Assembly: GCA_044225565.1 (NCBI GenBank)
Contig: JBGAIL010000136.1
Coordinates: forward strand, 1 to 13,013
Length of the DNA: 13,013 nucleotides
Direction of reading: 5' to 3'
Source of the DNA: CAVXAE01 sp044225565
Lineage (GTDB): Bacteria; Pseudomonadota; Gammaproteobacteria; Steroidobacterales; Steroidobacteraceae
Shown here: one piece after another, positions 6,656 to 13,013 of the stretch
How positions within the stretch are numbered: the stretch's first letter is position 1
Layout: each line of letters starts with the position of its first letter
Translations under genes and position numbers: made by a program
The notes under the pieces: generated by a model
Database searches by the model: none
What the model was told of the DNA's origin: nothing
Seen by the model: the letters and a program-made list of their open reading frames with translations, nothing else

Positions 6656-7395
6656 CCGGTGACGTATCTCGCCGTCGCCGATTCCATGAGGTGGTTGCAC
6701 AGCGTGATCCAGTCATAGACCGGCCGGCCGAACTCGGACTTGATCAGGGGCCGGAAGCGCGGAAAGCCCGTGCACTCGAGCAGCCAGTGCGTGATGTCGG
6801 GGTTGGCCTTCCACAGCTTGCGCGCCGCACCCATGACGTCCTCTTCGAGGGCGCCCCATTCCGTGGTGGTCTCCCTGGCAATCCAGTTCTTCCAGCTGCG
6901 GGTGCCCTGGATACCGCCGATGGCGATGGGCACGTCGCCGCCCGGCTCGATGCCGCAGAAGCGCAGGTATTCGGGCTTGAGCGTGTTCGCATCGAAGCAC
7001 AGCAGCCCGATGCGCCCGCCCTTCGGCACCATGTTCTTCAGGAGGGACAGCTGCAGCAGGCTCGAGCAGGCGACCGGGATGGAGACCGCGTCACGGATCG
7101 CCGCCTGGTGAGCGATCGTGTATCCGCAATCGCAGGTGATGGCCGAGACGCCGGCGGCTTCGAGCTCGCGCGCCGTCTGCACGTAGGCTGGCGTCAGGTC
7201 GAGGTTCCCGCCGACCACCTCGCAGGCCCATGCGTTGGGCACCGGCCTGGACACGGTGGGGTACTCGAACCAGTCCGCGTCGTCGAAGCCGATCGGGGGT
7301 GGCGGCAGCGCGCTGTGCGGATCGGCCAGGCCGAGAATTCCGAGGGTCTTCGCGCGCCGCGCGTTCGAGACGGGCGTGCTTACTGCAGGATCCAT
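6652..7395 (-). CDS. Aspartate/glutamate racemase-family protein (first of pair)
   Basis: This 247-residue protein has the double-cysteine pattern of the Asp/Glu racemase superfamily: ITCDCGYTIAHQ with C90, and HWLLECTGFPRF with C208. VPVACSS-like (107-112) and RPVYDWITLCNHLM (224-237) also align with the paralogue encoded downstream. Both catalytic cysteines argue for a racemase or epimerase rather than a one-cysteine decarboxylase, though this is inference. The ATG at 7395 is preferred: GGTGGA lies about 5 nt upstream and the 16-nt overlap with the binding-protein gene is typical of a coupled operon. Its stop overlaps the next start by 4 nt. Expression is expected to follow the promoter upstream of the POT transporter gene. 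Confidence 0.88.
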   Translation of the reverse strand: MDPAVSTPVSNARRAKTLGILGLADPHSALPPPPIGFDDADWFEYPTVSRPVPNAWACEVVGGNLDLTPAYVQTARELEAAGVSAITCDCGYTIAHQAAIRDAVSIPVACSSLLQLSLLKNMVPKGGRIGLLCFDANTLKPEYLRFCGIEPGGDVPIAIGGIQGTRSWKNWIARETTTEWGALEEDVMGAARKLWKANPDITHWLLECTGFPRFRPLIKSEFGRPVYDWITLCNHLMESATARYVTG

Positions 7396-8471
7396 TCGTT
7401 CCACCGTTTGATGAGTCGCGCCGTGTTGTCCACGCCGTCCGGGCCGGTGGCGACGTACCAGTCCGGGTCGACGACGAATTGCTTCGCCAGATTGTCGGGG
7501 TGCGAAGGAAGGTGCCGCGCCCTCTCGGGATCGAGATGGCGGTAGGCGCCCTCGTTGGTGGGACCATAGGCGATGCGGCGGGCGAACACCGCCTGCTGCT
7601 CCGCGCGCATCGCGAATTCCACGAAGCGCTGCGCGTTCGCCTTGTGTGGCGCCTTCTTCGGGATCACCCAATAGTCGAGCAGCAGCTTGCCCTGCTCGTA
7701 GGTGAAGCGGATGCCCTTCGCAGCGAACGCTGGCTCGTTGACGCGACCATCGTAGACTTCACCGAGCGCCACCTGCCGGTCGCGGAACAGCTGCTGGCCT
7801 TCGGAGCCGACACGCCACCATTTCACGATGTGCGGCTGGATGCGATCCAGCGAGCGGAATGCACGCTCGATGTCGAGCGGATAGAGCTCCGACATCGGCA
7901 CGCCGTCGGCGAGCAGCGCTTCTTCCCAAGGCCCGTCGCCGTACTGCCCCGTGTACATCGTGCGCTTGCCGGGAAAGCGCTTCGTGTCCCAGAAGTCGGC
8001 CCAGCCGTGCGGCGCTTCGCGGATGCGATTGGAGTCGTAGGCCACGACCTGCGAGTAGAACAGCGCCGGCGCGCCCCACGGCTTGCGGATCTTCTCGGCG
8101 ATGCCCGCGAGCTGCGCAGGGTCGAAGCGCGAATAGTCGATGTCCTCGAGCATGCCGAGCTTGGCGGCGCGGGCGGCCTCGATGGCCATGAGGTCGATGA
8201 CGTCGATCTCGACGTTGTCCGCCTCGTGCATCAGCTTGAGCTGCGACACCTTCATGTCGTCGGCGAAGCCGATCACCTTGATGCCCGTCTCCTTCTCGAA
8301 GGGCCGCACGTAGGCTTCGAGGTTCGCCTCGGCCCAGGTGCCGCCGCCGATGTGCACCACGACCGTGTTGGGGTCCGGCTCCTTCGCGGCGCAGCCCCAG
8401 AGCAGCGCGGCGAGGCCCAGTGCCGCGAGCGCCCGGCATTTCGGGACCGAGGTGCGGCGGGGCAGCTGCAT
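7380..8471 (-). CDS. Extracellular solute-binding lipoprotein (PotD-like), no ABC partners nearby
   Basis: The 363-residue protein starts with a basic n-region and a hydrophobic stretch (about 13-25) ending in LLWGC, a lipoprotein signal with C27 as the likely lipidated residue. The mature part begins VVVHIGGGTWAEANLEAYVRPFEKETGIKV, the N-terminal lobe pattern of family-1 / polyamine-type ABC solute-binding proteins. Other family-like segments are VIDLMAIEAARAAKLGMLEDI (about 81-101) and APALFYSQVVAYDSNRI (about 115-131). It should bind a small, perhaps cationic, solute in the periplasm. No ABC permease or ATPase gene is in the window. It lies 6 nt after the POT transporter gene and overlaps the first racemase gene by 16 nt. 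AGGTGA sits 6 nt before its ATG. It may work with a distant ABC transporter or act as a sensor or delivery protein. Confidence 0.9.
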   Translation of the reverse strand: MQLPRRTSVPKCRALAALGLAALLWGCAAKEPDPNTVVVHIGGGTWAEANLEAYVRPFEKETGIKVIGFADDMKVSQLKLMHEADNVEIDVIDLMAIEAARAAKLGMLEDIDYSRFDPAQLAGIAEKIRKPWGAPALFYSQVVAYDSNRIREAPHGWADFWDTKRFPGKRTMYTGQYGDGPWEEALLADGVPMSELYPLDIERAFRSLDRIQPHIVKWWRVGSEGQQLFRDRQVALGEVYDGRVNEPAFAAKGIRFTYEQGKLLLDYWVIPKKAPHKANAQRFVEFAMRAEQQAVFARRIAYGPTNEGAYRHLDPERARHLPSHPDNLAKQFVVDPDWYVATGPDGVDNTARLIKRWNEWILQ

Positions 8472-8477
8472 GGAGGA

Positions 8478-10061
8478 TCACCTGTCGGAATCGAGCGCGC
8501 CGTGCGCGAGCCGCAGCAGTTTCGGTCGCAGCATCCACAGGATCAAGGCAGATCCGACTGTAATCGCGATGAGGGACAGTGCGACCGGACCTATGCCGAT
8601 GCGGCTCGCCAGACTGCCGAAGATGCCCGTGAGCCAGCTGCCGATGCCGATGGTGAGATACCAGCTGCCGACGGCGAACGCCGCATGTCGCGCGGGGGCG
8701 AGGCGGCTCACGGCTGCGATCTGCGTCGGCCACACCAGCAGGTCGCCGATGGCGAAGGCGGCGTACATGGCGACGATCCACCAGAGGCTGAACTCTTGCG
8801 CAGGGGAGGCGGCTTTCTCGGCGAGGCCGAGCATGAGAACGCCGTAGCCGCAGGCGAGCGCCAGCAGGCCGCCGGCGAGCTTCAGCACCACGTCCGGCTC
8901 GCGGCCCCGCGCGGCGAGTGAGCGCCACAGCCGCGCGGCGGGCAGCGTGAGCAGGATGAAGACCAGCGTACTCACGCTCAGCAGCCAGGTGGCGGGCACT
9001 TCGAAGCCGAGCACGTGCCGGTCCACGTGCGTGCGGGTCTCCAGGTTCAGCATGCCGCCCTTCTGATAGAAAGTGACGGCATAAACGATGACGAACAGGC
9101 TCATCAGCACCGCCACCAGGATGCGGGCGCGCTCCACGGGCGTGGCGCGGATCTCCGCGCCGCGGGTCGCGACCACCTGCTGCCTGTCGGGCGCGAGGCC
9201 GATGTCGCCCAGCACCTTCTTGTGCCGTGCGACGTACCATGCGAGGCCGCCCGCCATGCCGAGCCCCGCCGCGGCGAAGCCGTAGTGCCAGCCGACTTTC
9301 TCGCCGAGCGTCCCTGCGACGAAGTTGGAGAGGAGCGCGCCCAGATAGATGAAGGCCATGAAGATGCCGTAGCCCTCGTCGCGCCGGCGATCGCCCGCTT
9401 CGTACAGCTTGCCGACGATGGAGGAGACCGTGGACTTGATGAACCCCGTGCCCACCACGATGAGCACCAGGCCCAGCACGAAGCTCCACGCCTGCATCGC
9501 ATAGGCGGCGGCGAGAGAGGCACCCGAGCCCTGGGGCGCGCACCGGCCGGAGCGCAGCGCGGACGAGATGGCCGCATCCGGCCAGATCTTGCCCAGCGTG
9601 ATGCCGCAGCCGTGCAGCCATTCGCCGATGGGCTGGCCCGCGAGCTGCCCGGCGAGCCAGGGGTAGAGCGCCGGGCCGGCCAGCAGGAAATGCCCTGCGG
9701 CCACGCAGACACCGCCCCAGAGGATGCATCGGCGCTCTCCGAAGTACCGGCTGGCGAGATAGCCCCCCACGGCCGGTGCCGAGAACACCGCGCCGGTGTA
9801 GAGCGCATAGAGCGCCAGGGCATCCTCGCTGCTCCAGCCGAACCCGCCGGTGGCCGTGGGCGCCGTGAGGAACAGCACCAGCAGGCCGAGCATTCCCCAG
9901 TAGCTGAAGCGCTCCCAGAACTCGGTGATGGCGACGAGATAGAGGCCGCGAGGCTGCTCGCGCAGCAGGCGCCACGCGTGGCTCGCGCCCGATGGTGCGG
10001 TTGTGGGGGAAGAGGTCACTCGCTCAGGGTAGGGTGCGGGCTTCCAGGGCGCAAGATACAT
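8478..10061 (-). CDS. POT/PTR2-family proton-dependent peptide transporter
   Basis: This is a polytopic MFS carrier of up to 527 residues. It carries the proton-coupled oligopeptide transporter signature ExxERFxYxG as EFWERFSYWG (E47, E50, R51, F52, Y54). The second family motif is VGTGFIKSTVSSIVGKLY...GDRRRDEGY...YLGALL (about 203-243), then GEKVGWHYGFAAAG. POT carriers import di-/tripeptides or similar nitrogen compounds with protons. Two oddities: the motif reads GTGFIKST where relatives have GTGxxKPN, and the loop at about 131-188 is roughly 50 residues long and rich in Gly/Ala/Ser, longer than usual. The start is uncertain: the ATG at 10061 has no good Shine-Dalgarno and lies inside a palindrome; a GTG at 10019 (codon 15) would leave a more conventional leader. 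It is the first gene of a four-gene operon. Confidence 0.88.
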   Translation of the reverse strand: MYLAPWKPAPYPERVTSSPTTAPSGASHAWRLLREQPRGLYLVAITEFWERFSYWGMLGLLVLFLTAPTATGGFGWSSEDALALYALYTGAVFSAPAVGGYLASRYFGERRCILWGGVCVAAGHFLLAGPALYPWLAGQLAGQPIGEWLHGCGITLGKIWPDAAISSALRSGRCAPQGSGASLAAAYAMQAWSFVLGLVLIVVGTGFIKSTVSSIVGKLYEAGDRRRDEGYGIFMAFIYLGALLSNFVAGTLGEKVGWHYGFAAAGLGMAGGLAWYVARHKKVLGDIGLAPDRQQVVATRGAEIRATPVERARILVAVLMSLFVIVYAVTFYQKGGMLNLETRTHVDRHVLGFEVPATWLLSVSTLVFILLTLPAARLWRSLAARGREPDVVLKLAGGLLALACGYGVLMLGLAEKAASPAQEFSLWWIVAMYAAFAIGDLLVWPTQIAAVSRLAPARHAAFAVGSWYLTIGIGSWLTGIFGSLASRIGIGPVALSLIAITVGSALILWMLRPKLLRLAHGALDSDR

Positions 10062-10080
10062 TTCAAATTAAACGTAAATG
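10059..10080. promoter_or_regulatory. AT-rich palindrome in the POT / M24 divergent region
   Basis: In a short AT-rich island within GC-rich DNA, the pattern CATTT-N4-TTAA-N4-AAATG is symmetric about the TTAA centre. It sits between the divergent starts of the POT transporter and M24 genes. On the minus strand TTTAAT (10072-10067) could be a -10 element. It is a plausible operator/promoter for one or both directions. The CAT at its left edge is the proposed ATG of the transporter gene, which casts some doubt on that start. Confidence 0.45.
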
Positions 10081-10126
10081 ATGCTAGCGTGACGGCCCCC
10101 CGAACCGATCTGGAAGACGCCGTCCC

Positions 10127-11311
10127 ATGCGCGAAGTGCCCGGCCTGCATTTTTCCCTCCAGGAGTACTCCTCCCGGCTCGCCCGTGTGCGCGAGCAGAT
10201 GGCGAAGCGCGGCATCGACCTGCTGGTGCTCTCCGACCCCTGCAACATCTATTACGTGAGCGGGTACGACGCGTGGTCGTTCTACGTTCCCCAGGTGCTG
10301 CTGGTGCCGCTCGAAGGCGAGCCGGCCTGGATCGGTCGCGAGATGGACGCGGGCGGCGCCCATCTCACGAGCTGCCTCGAAGCGGACGACATCCTCAGCT
10401 ACGGCGACCAGTTCGTTCAGGCCGCGGACGCCCATCCGATGTCCCACGTCGCCTCGGTGATCCGCGATCGTGGCTGGGCCGCGAAGCGCATCGCGCCGGA
10501 GCTGGGCAGCTACTACCTCGGGGTGCGGGCCTACGAGACGCTGCGAAGCGAGTTGCGCGAAGCCTCCTGGCTGGACGGCAGCCTGCTGGTCAACTGGGTG
10601 CGGGCGGTGAAGTCCGATGCCGAACTGAAATACATGCGCGAGTGCGCGCGGATCATCGAGGGCGTGATGCGCGTCGCGCTCGAACAGGCTCGCCCGGGCG
10701 TCCGCCAGTGCGACGTGGCGGCGGAGATCTATCGCGCGCTCATGCGTGGCACGCCCGAATACGGCGGCCAGTACACCAGCACGCCGCCGCTCACGCCTAC
10801 GGGTGCCCGGGTGAACAATCCGCACTTGTCCTGGACGAGCGATATCTACCGGAACGACTCGCTCGCGAACTTCGAGCTGGTGGCGTCCCGGCATCGCTAC
10901 CACATGCCGCTCTCGCGCTCGCTGTATTTCGGCAAGCCGCCGGCGCAGACCCGCAACCTGGAAGCGGCCACGCTCGATGGCATCGCCAATGTGCTCGAAA
11001 AGCTCGGGCCGGGCATGACCGCCGCCGAGGCGGAAGGCCTGTGGCAGGGTGCTGCCGCGAAGTTCGGGGTGCGCAAGCGCGCGCGTTGCGGGTATTCCAT
11101 CGGCATCGCCTATCCGCCCACCTTCGGCGAGCAGACCTTCAGCCTCCGGCCGGGCGATGACACGGTGTTGCAGAAGAACATGACGATGCACCTGATGCCG
11201 GCCGTGTGGCAGGAAGGCGTGAGCATCGTCATCACCGAGCCGCTCGTGATCACGGAGCGCGGCTGCGAGACGTTCTGCCGGTTCGAGCGCAGGCTCTTCG
11301 TGGTGGACTGA
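10127..11311 (+). CDS. M24-family hydrolase of the creatinase / ectoine hydrolase (DoeA/EutD) type
   Basis: The 394-residue protein has the two-domain creatinase/aminopeptidase-P layout: an N-terminal domain at about 10-155 and a C-terminal pita-bread domain at about 165-390. Characteristic stretches are SGYDAWSFYVPQ (45-56), VNWVRAVKSDAELKYMR (155-171), SRHRYHMPLSRSLYFGKPP (254-272), RCGYSIGIAYPP (320-331) and the C-terminal ITEPLVITERG. At positions where M24 metallopeptidases carry metal ligands it has E250 and P261 for the two Asp, Y323 for His and M357 for Glu. E250 and H259 remain, as in metal-independent creatinase and ectoine hydrolase. It probably opens a C-N bond in a small cyclic or guanidino compound in the cytoplasm; ectoine or a relative is a good candidate but unproved. 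It is divergent from the POT-racemase operon. Confidence 0.85.
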   Translation: MREVPGLHFSLQEYSSRLARVREQMAKRGIDLLVLSDPCNIYYVSGYDAWSFYVPQVLLVPLEGEPAWIGREMDAGGAHLTSCLEADDILSYGDQFVQAADAHPMSHVASVIRDRGWAAKRIAPELGSYYLGVRAYETLRSELREASWLDGSLLVNWVRAVKSDAELKYMRECARIIEGVMRVALEQARPGVRQCDVAAEIYRALMRGTPEYGGQYTSTPPLTPTGARVNNPHLSWTSDIYRNDSLANFELVASRHRYHMPLSRSLYFGKPPAQTRNLEAATLDGIANVLEKLGPGMTAAEAEGLWQGAAAKFGVRKRARCGYSIGIAYPPTFGEQTFSLRPGDDTVLQKNMTMHLMPAVWQEGVSIVITEPLVITERGCETFCRFERRLFVVD

Positions 11312-11323
11312 GCGCGCAGCGCT

Positions 11324-11341
11324 GGCCGGCGGGTGCCGGCC
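11324..11341. terminator. GC hairpin between the M24 and EamA genes
   Basis: GGCCGGC and GCCGGCC are perfect 7-nt arms around a 4-nt loop in the 46-bp gap between the M24 and EamA genes. There is no following T-run. It could attenuate read-through or stabilise the upstream transcript. Confidence 0.35.
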
Positions 11342-11357
11342 GTGTGATGCTGCCGCC

Positions 11358-12314
11358 ATGAAATCCAACTGGAGGCTCGGGCTGCCGCTCGCTCTCACCA
11401 CGGCCGTGTTCTGGGGCACCGTCCCCATCGCGCTGTCCGTCGTGCTGAAGGACATGGACCCTTACACGGTCACCTGGTATCGCTTCGTCATCGCGGCCGC
11501 GCTGCTGTTGCCGATCCTCGTGATGAGCGGCCGCCTTCCGCGGCTCGGCTCGCTGGGCGCGCGGCCCTGGCTCCTCGTCGTCTTCGCCATCGCCGGCATC
11601 AGCGGCAACTACGTGCTGTTCCTGCTCGGCCTGCACTTCACCAGCCCCACCGTGACGCAGGTGGTGAGCCAGCTCGGGCCGCTGTTCCTGATGCTCGCGG
11701 GCGTCACGATTCTTCGCGAATCGCTGCTCGGTCCGCAGCGCTGGGGCATCGTCGTGCTGATCGCCGGCCTGCTGCTGTTCTTCAACCGTCGCCTGCCGGA
11801 CCTGCTGACGCTCTCTCCCGGCTTGGGAGTCGGCGTGGCACTTCTCGTGCTGGGCGCCGCCGTCTGGTCCTTCTATGGCATGTCGCAGAAGCTGCTGCAG
11901 CAATATCTTGGGCCTCAGCACATCCTGCTGGTGGTCTACCTCGGATCCGCCGTAGTGCTGCTGCCGTTCGTCTCACCGGGTGAGGTGACCCAGTTGCCCG
12001 TCTCGCACCTGGCGCTGCTCGCGTTCTGTGGGATCAATACCCTGGTGGCGTATGGAGCGTTCGCGGAAAGCCTGAAGCACTGGGAAGTGTCCCGTGTCGG
12101 GGCAGTGCTGGCGACCACGCCTCTGTTCACGCTCGTGAGCATGTGGGTTGTGGGGCGGATTTTCCCGGGGCTGCTGGAGCCCGAGCAGGTGAACGCGCTC
12201 GGCGTCGTAGGAGCCTTGATGGTGGTCGCTGGCTCTGCGCTTTGCGCGCTGGGCGGCACCCCGAAGGTGGCGGAGATCGTGGAAGAGCCTGTGGCCGGTC
12301 GCGTGGGAGAGTAG
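11358..12314 (+). CDS. EamA/DMT-family transporter
   Basis: This 318-residue protein shows ten hydrophobic segments, at about 8-28, 35-56, 70-91, 98-118, 126-143, 156-175, 187-205, 214-232, 245-267 and 277-298. They form the two tandem EamA repeats of the drug/metabolite transporter superfamily. Characteristic pieces are FWGTVPIALSVVLKDMDPYTVTWYR in the first repeat and a conserved proline/threonine-rich turn before the last helices (LATTPLFTL). Family members are inner-membrane exporters or importers of amino acids, nucleotides and other metabolites; the substrate cannot be predicted. It follows the M24 gene by 46 nt on the same strand, so co-transcription is possible unless the GC hairpin between them terminates. 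No clear Shine-Dalgarno precedes the ATG. The C-terminal 20 residues are acidic and cytosolic. It converges with the PEP-CTERM gene 10 nt away. Confidence 0.92.
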   Translation: MKSNWRLGLPLALTTAVFWGTVPIALSVVLKDMDPYTVTWYRFVIAAALLLPILVMSGRLPRLGSLGARPWLLVVFAIAGISGNYVLFLLGLHFTSPTVTQVVSQLGPLFLMLAGVTILRESLLGPQRWGIVVLIAGLLLFFNRRLPDLLTLSPGLGVGVALLVLGAAVWSFYGMSQKLLQQYLGPQHILLVVYLGSAVVLLPFVSPGEVTQLPVSHLALLAFCGINTLVAYGAFAESLKHWEVSRVGAVLATTPLFTLVSMWVVGRIFPGLLEPEQVNALGVVGALMVVAGSALCALGGTPKVAEIVEEPVAGRVGE

Positions 12315-12324
12315 CTGCACGCCT

Positions 12325-12996
12325 TCAGCCGCGCGGGCTGCCAGAGTGGGTGGTGACGCACACAGCGGCTCGCGGGCGCTCTCGCCGCAACAGTAACAGA
12401 GCCAGCCCGGCGGCGAGCAGCACTCCCGTTCCCGGTTCCGGCACGCGAGCGGTCTTGCGGGTGTCCGTGGTGCGGACGGGCCAATCGATGGGTGAGTCCG
12501 CAAAGCCGCGACGCGTGGGCTCCCGGCTATTGGCGTAGCCGTCGCTGGTGGATGACGTATCGCCAGTGCGAGTCCCCTTCCAGTTCACGTCGTCGGCCGG
12601 GGCGTTCGAGCGCCGGCCGAAAGAGCTGCCTGCCGTCCGCGAACCCGGATCCTGAGTGGTGTGATGCGCGAAAATGGCGGGTGCGTGCGCCGGCGCGGAA
12701 AGATCCTTCCGTGCCGCGATCTGCGCCTCGAGCTGCGATTTTTCGAGAATGCTCCCGATCGCCAGATCCCGTCTCACGGTCCCGTGAGCGCTGGAATCAC
12801 CGATCGCCGCCGTACGGATCAGGCCGTCGCGCCGGGTGTGACGGGCGGAAGCAGCCGGCTCGTGCACGTGCGCGCGCGTGGCAGAAATTTGCACGTTGGG
12901 CGCAGCGACGGCGCGGTCCTTCGATCGCTGCCCCCATGATGTGGAGGCCGTCACGATACTCAGCAAAAGCAACAACACGAGATAGCGCAGAGGCAC
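12325..12996 (-). CDS. PEP-CTERM sorting-domain protein, otherwise unknown
   Basis: This 223-residue protein has an N-terminal signal peptide (hydrophobic 5-18, likely cut near TSWGQ). At the C-terminus is a PEP-CTERM sorting signal: VPEPGT (185-190), a hydrophobic helix (191-203) and the basic cluster RRER (204-207). In exosortase-containing bacteria this directs the protein to the cell surface after processing. The region between is low-complexity, rich in Ala, Arg, Ser, Thr and His, with no recognised domain. Unusually, about 16 residues (to SGSPRG) follow the arginine cluster, where family members normally end within a few residues. The GTG start at 12996 is chosen because AGGAG lies 6 nt upstream. 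The gene converges with the EamA gene. No exosortase gene is in the window. Confidence 0.8.
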   Translation of the reverse strand: MPLRYLVLLLLLSIVTASTSWGQRSKDRAVAAPNVQISATRAHVHEPAASARHTRRDGLIRTAAIGDSSAHGTVRRDLAIGSILEKSQLEAQIAARKDLSAPAHAPAIFAHHTTQDPGSRTAGSSFGRRSNAPADDVNWKGTRTGDTSSTSDGYANSREPTRRGFADSPIDWPVRTTDTRKTARVPEPGTGVLLAAGLALLLLRRERPRAAVCVTTHSGSPRG

Positions 12997-13002
12997 GAGC
13001 GA

Positions 13003-13007
13003 CTCCT
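13003..13007 (-). promoter_or_regulatory. Ribosome-binding site of the PEP-CTERM gene
   Basis: On the minus strand AGGAG stands 6 nt before the GTG at 12996. It is a near-ideal Shine-Dalgarno and fixes a non-ATG start. Confidence 0.7.
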
Positions 13008-13013
13008 GATCCT

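Noticed and set aside
7230..8921. A 563-codon plus-strand frame across the binding-protein gene and neighbours
   Set aside because: It crosses several well-supported genes on the minus strand, is Arg-rich and has no family signature.
7759..9975. A 738-codon minus-strand frame overlapping the POT and binding-protein genes in another frame
   Set aside because: Extremely Arg/Ala-rich. The POT signature and lipoprotein signal are in the other frame.
10127..11311. Plain Xaa-Pro dipeptidase assignment for the M24 protein
   Set aside because: Key metal ligands are replaced and the motifs fit the creatinase/ectoine-hydrolase branch better.
10016..11455. A 479-codon minus-strand frame opposite the M24 gene
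   Set aside because: No domain pattern and His/Arg-rich; the plus strand carries the full M24 protein.
1..13013. Mobile-element, phage, CRISPR or defence-system content
   Set aside because: No transposase, integrase, terminal repeats, spacer-repeat arrays or defence-type domains are seen; all genes read as metabolism, transport or envelope functions.

Overview
The window is GC-rich, densely coding DNA from a bacterial chromosome. A PEP-CTERM (exosortase-sorted) protein, a POT peptide transporter, an Lrp/AsnC regulator and a creatinase/ectoine-hydrolase-type M24 protein together suggest a beta- or gammaproteobacterium. No rRNA, tRNA, CRISPR array, insertion sequence or phage gene was seen. 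Twelve genes are called. The longest gap between genes is about 146 bp, so there is no gene-free stretch over 300 bp.

Layout. (1) Positions 1-1095, minus strand: two adjacent RDD-family membrane proteins; the second runs off the left edge. (2) 1185-2192, minus: a DUF1611/DgcN-type D-glutamate N-acetyltransferase, preceded by an Lrp/AsnC regulator on the same strand (2337-2822). (3) 2969-5904, plus, divergent from the regulator: an NAD(P)-dependent semialdehyde dehydrogenase and a class-III PLP aminotransferase, in an evident operon. (4) 10061-5936, minus: a very tight four-gene operon, POT-family transporter > orphan lipoprotein solute-binding protein > two paralogous Asp/Glu-racemase-family proteins (junctions of 6 nt gap, 16 nt overlap, 4 nt overlap). 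(5) 10127-12314, plus, divergent from that operon: an M24 protein that has lost the peptidase metal ligands, then an EamA/DMT permease. (6) 12325-12996, minus: a PEP-CTERM protein.

How the genes may work together. The block AsnC/Lrp + semialdehyde dehydrogenase + aminotransferase + creatinase-like M24 hydrolase + Asp/Glu-racemase-like (EutA-like) proteins resembles known ectoine-degradation loci (doeA/doeX/doeC/doeD, or eutD/asnC/ssd/atf/eutA). The deacetylase doeB/eutE, eutB, eutC and the usual ectoine uptake systems are not in the window. In their place are a peptide-type POT carrier, an ABC-type binding protein with no ABC permease or ATPase, a second racemase and a D-glutamate N-acetyltransferase. 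My inference is a catabolic island for an ectoine-like, cyclic-amide or D-amino-acid-containing nitrogen compound; the substrate cannot be fixed from sequence alone. The RDD pair and the PEP-CTERM gene look like unrelated flanks.
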